NCBI GenBank assembly: GCA_947259575.1
Contig: CAMYMU010000002.1
Location: forward strand, 1-64,000
Length of the DNA stretch: 64,000 nucleotides
DNA from: an uncultured Ectothiorhodospiraceae bacterium
GTDB lineage: Bacteria; Pseudomonadota; Gammaproteobacteria; UBA6429; Thiohalophilaceae
Direction of reading: 5' to 3'
The notes beneath the pieces are model-generated. The model made no database searches, was not told the origin of the DNA, and saw only the letters and a list, made by a program, of their open reading frames with translations. Shown piece by piece: positions 62,498 to 64,000 of the stretch. The stretch's first letter is position 1. Every line of letters starts with the position of its first letter. A program made the translations under genes and the position numbers.

Positions 62498-63387
62498 GTG
62501 GTAACTGGAGTCTCTATATAATTATTCTCACGGTAGTGAATATTCTTGGCTGTTTCTGGATCATTCGCTGGACTGCTAAGAAAAAAACGGCCGAAGAGGC
62601 AAAACAGGGTGATACAACGGGACACACCTGGGATGGTGATTTGCAGGAATTCAATAATCCGCTACCACGTTGGTGGTTATGGTTGTTCTACATCACAATC
62701 GTGTTTGCTGGTATTTACCTGGCCTTGTATCCAGGGCTTGGGGATTATGCAGGTAAGTGGGAATGGGATCAGGAGAGCCAATACAAACAGGAAATGGCGG
62801 CAGCGGATAAAAAGTACGGTCCTTTGTATGCAGCTTATGCCGAGAAGCCAATCGAGCAGCTTGCAAAAGACAAAAAGGCAATGGCTTCCGGTCAACGCCT
62901 GTTTCTTAATTATTGCGCAACCTGCCATGGCTCAGATGCAGGTGGTGCAATCGGTTTTCCAAATCTATCCGATAAAGACTGGCTTTATGGTGGTAGTGGT
63001 GATCAGATCAAGACCAGTATTCTTGATGGACGAGTGGGTGCAATGCCGGCCCTGGGTGCAGGTTTAACACCGGAGAGGCTTGATGCGATTACAGCCTATG
63101 TTTTAAAGCTGAGTGGTCGCGAGGCAGATGCAAAACAGGTAGAAGTGGGCAAAGCTGTTTATTCAGAGTTAGCTTGCTTCGCATGCCATGGCCAGGATGG
63201 AAAGGGTAATGCCACTAATGGATTTCCAAACCTGACAGACAATGTTTGGTTATATGGCGGAAGTCCAGGTCAAATTAAAGAAACATTGCAAAAAGGCCGT
63301 ATGGGTAATATGCCTGCACACCGTGAATTTCTTGGTGAACAAAAGGCTCACTTGTTAGCTGCTTATGTTTATAGTTTAAGTAATTAA
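62494..63387 (+). CDS. ccoP: cbb3-type cytochrome c oxidase diheme subunit III
   Basis: A 297-residue protein with two N-terminal membrane segments (about 5-25 and 60-80, the longer CcoP form), then two cytochrome c domains with CATCH (about 141-145) and CFACH (about 228-232) and axial Met in MPALG and MPAH. The first electron entry of the oxidase. It overlaps ccoQ by 4 bases. Confidence 0.96.
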   Translation: MSGNWSLYIIILTVVNILGCFWIIRWTAKKKTAEEAKQGDTTGHTWDGDLQEFNNPLPRWWLWLFYITIVFAGIYLALYPGLGDYAGKWEWDQESQYKQEMAAADKKYGPLYAAYAEKPIEQLAKDKKAMASGQRLFLNYCATCHGSDAGGAIGFPNLSDKDWLYGGSGDQIKTSILDGRVGAMPALGAGLTPERLDAITAYVLKLSGREADAKQVEVGKAVYSELACFACHGQDGKGNATNGFPNLTDNVWLYGGSPGQIKETLQKGRMGNMPAHREFLGEQKAHLLAAYVYSLSN

Positions 63388-63429
63388 CAGCTGTTTGCGC
63401 TTGAACGATGGTGTAGTGAGTGATGTTTA

Positions 63430-64000
63430 ATGAGTAGTAAAGTGCAAGCAGCAGAGGAAGAAGAAAGCAGCGGTTTTTATGCCAAGCATAAGAAGGTTTA
63501 TCCTCGTGAGGTACACGGCCTGTTTGCCACCTTACGTGTGCTCGGTGTTCTGACGCTACTGGGTCTTTATTATGTCGTGCCCTGGCTGTCATGGGATGGG
63601 CACCAGGCTGTTTTGTTTGACCTACCCGCTCGTCGTTTCTATATATTTGGCTTAACCTTCTGGCCGCAAGACTTTTTCTATCTTGCGGTGCTGCTCATTA
63701 TTGCCGCCTTATCACTCTTTTATTTTACTGCACTGGCCGGGCGTCTTTGGTGTGGCTATGCCTGTCCTCAAACGGTATGGACAGAAGCCTTTCTGTGGAT
63801 GGAACGAAAAATAGAAGGTGATCGCAACAAGCAGATCAAGCTGGACAATTCTCCGCTTACTAAAGTTAAATTTTATCGTAAGGCGATTAAACACACTATC
63901 TGGATCGCATTTTCGCTGTGGACCGGTTTTACCTTTGTAGGCTATTTCACACCAATACTTTCTTTAGGCCAATCACTTGTTGCACTTGCTCTAGGTCCAT
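63430..64000 (+). CDS. ccoG: cytochrome c oxidase accessory protein CcoG (5' part)
   Basis: The start of ccoG (also called rdxA/fixG), cut off by the window end. ATG at 63430; about 190 residues visible. Several membrane segments and the motif GRLWCGYACPQTVWTEAFLWMER (about 114-136), typical of this iron-sulfur membrane protein that helps supply copper to the cbb3 oxidase. The ferredoxin motifs would lie beyond the window. It begins 42 bases after ccoP, likely in the same operon or the linked ccoGHIS unit. Confidence 0.93.
   Translation, partial: MSSKVQAAEEEESSGFYAKHKKVYPREVHGLFATLRVLGVLTLLGLYYVVPWLSWDGHQAVLFDLPARRFYIFGLTFWPQDFFYLAVLLIIAALSLFYFTALAGRLWCGYACPQTVWTEAFLWMERKIEGDRNKQIKLDNSPLTKVKFYRKAIKHTIWIAFSLWTGFTFVGYFTPILSLGQSLVALALGP

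Noticed and set aside
62546-63067. 173-codon open frame on the plus strand overlapping ccoP
   Set aside because: It is an alternative frame of ccoP, whose heme motifs and length are convincing; no start signal was seen.
1-64000. CRISPR arrays, tRNA genes, transposase or integrase genes
   Set aside because: No regularly spaced repeats, tRNA-like cloverleaf with GGTTCGA arm, or DDE/tyrosine recombinase motifs were seen while reading the window; short or divergent cases could have been missed.

Overview
The window looks like a chromosomal segment from a free-living, probably aquatic gammaproteobacterium outside the Enterobacterales. Pointers are a class I adenylate cyclase, the argH / algZ-algR / hemC-hemD-hemX-hemY neighbourhood typical of Pseudomonas-like genomes, an MSHA-type pilus cluster, NtrB-NtrC, a cbb3 oxidase operon and oligopeptidase A. 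The genus cannot be fixed from sequence reading alone. No tRNA, rRNA, CRISPR array, integrase or transposase gene was seen.

Bases 1 to about 7000 are the distal part of an integron gene-cassette array. At least nine attC sites lie in one orientation and separate AT-rich cassettes that mostly encode small or unknown proteins: a DUF4870 membrane protein, an isoprenylcysteine-methyltransferase-like protein, a HExxH metalloprotease-like protein, a secreted protein, a CheY-like receiver in reverse orientation behind a flagellar sigma-28-like promoter, a DUF4336 protein, a membrane-tethered receiver-like protein, a zinc-ribbon membrane protein and a DM13 protein. The integrase, if present, lies left of the window. 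One long cassette carries two copies of a ~65 bp element with terminal inverted repeats.

From 7 to 14.7 kb the chromosome is ordinary: an unknown protein, a broken copper-storage (Csp-like) gene, a PAS-GGDEF diguanylate cyclase, a Ser/Thr kinase, a eukaryotic-type glutamine synthetase (GSII) and a DEAD-box RNA helicase. The GSII gene has a sigma-54 promoter and two upstream NtrC-type boxes at classical enhancer distances. ntrB-ntrC lie at 21.7-24.2 kb and have their own NtrC-type box next to a sigma-70 -10 element, so sensor, regulator and target form one readable circuit.

15.0-21.5 kb holds the assembly half of an MSHA-type pilus cluster (mshI to mshN). The usual mshE/G/F and pilin genes do not follow. 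The first gene has no ATG/GTG/TTG start at the expected place and probably starts at ATC. 24.2-34.7 kb holds a DUF938 methyltransferase, cyaA, a degenerate GGDEF protein, a GMC oxidoreductase with a Tat-exported small subunit, argH and algZ-algR. 34.8-42.4 kb holds TerB-like and methyltransferase-like genes, a thioredoxin-fold protein, hemC-hemD-hemX-hemY, and then a reduced PilN/PilO/PilP-like trio with no pilM or pilQ.

42.4-64 kb holds an ECF sigma and anti-sigma pair divergent from a secreted trypsin-like protease, a flavin/2Fe-2S reductase, an SDR protein, ubiD, an M15-type peptidase, an exported heptad-repeat protein, a YgiM-like SH3 protein, prlC, srkA, a gamma carbonic anhydrase-like protein, gorA, a sensorless chemoreceptor, mtgA, and ccoNOQP followed by the start of ccoG. 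The cco operon has an FNR/Anr-type box upstream.
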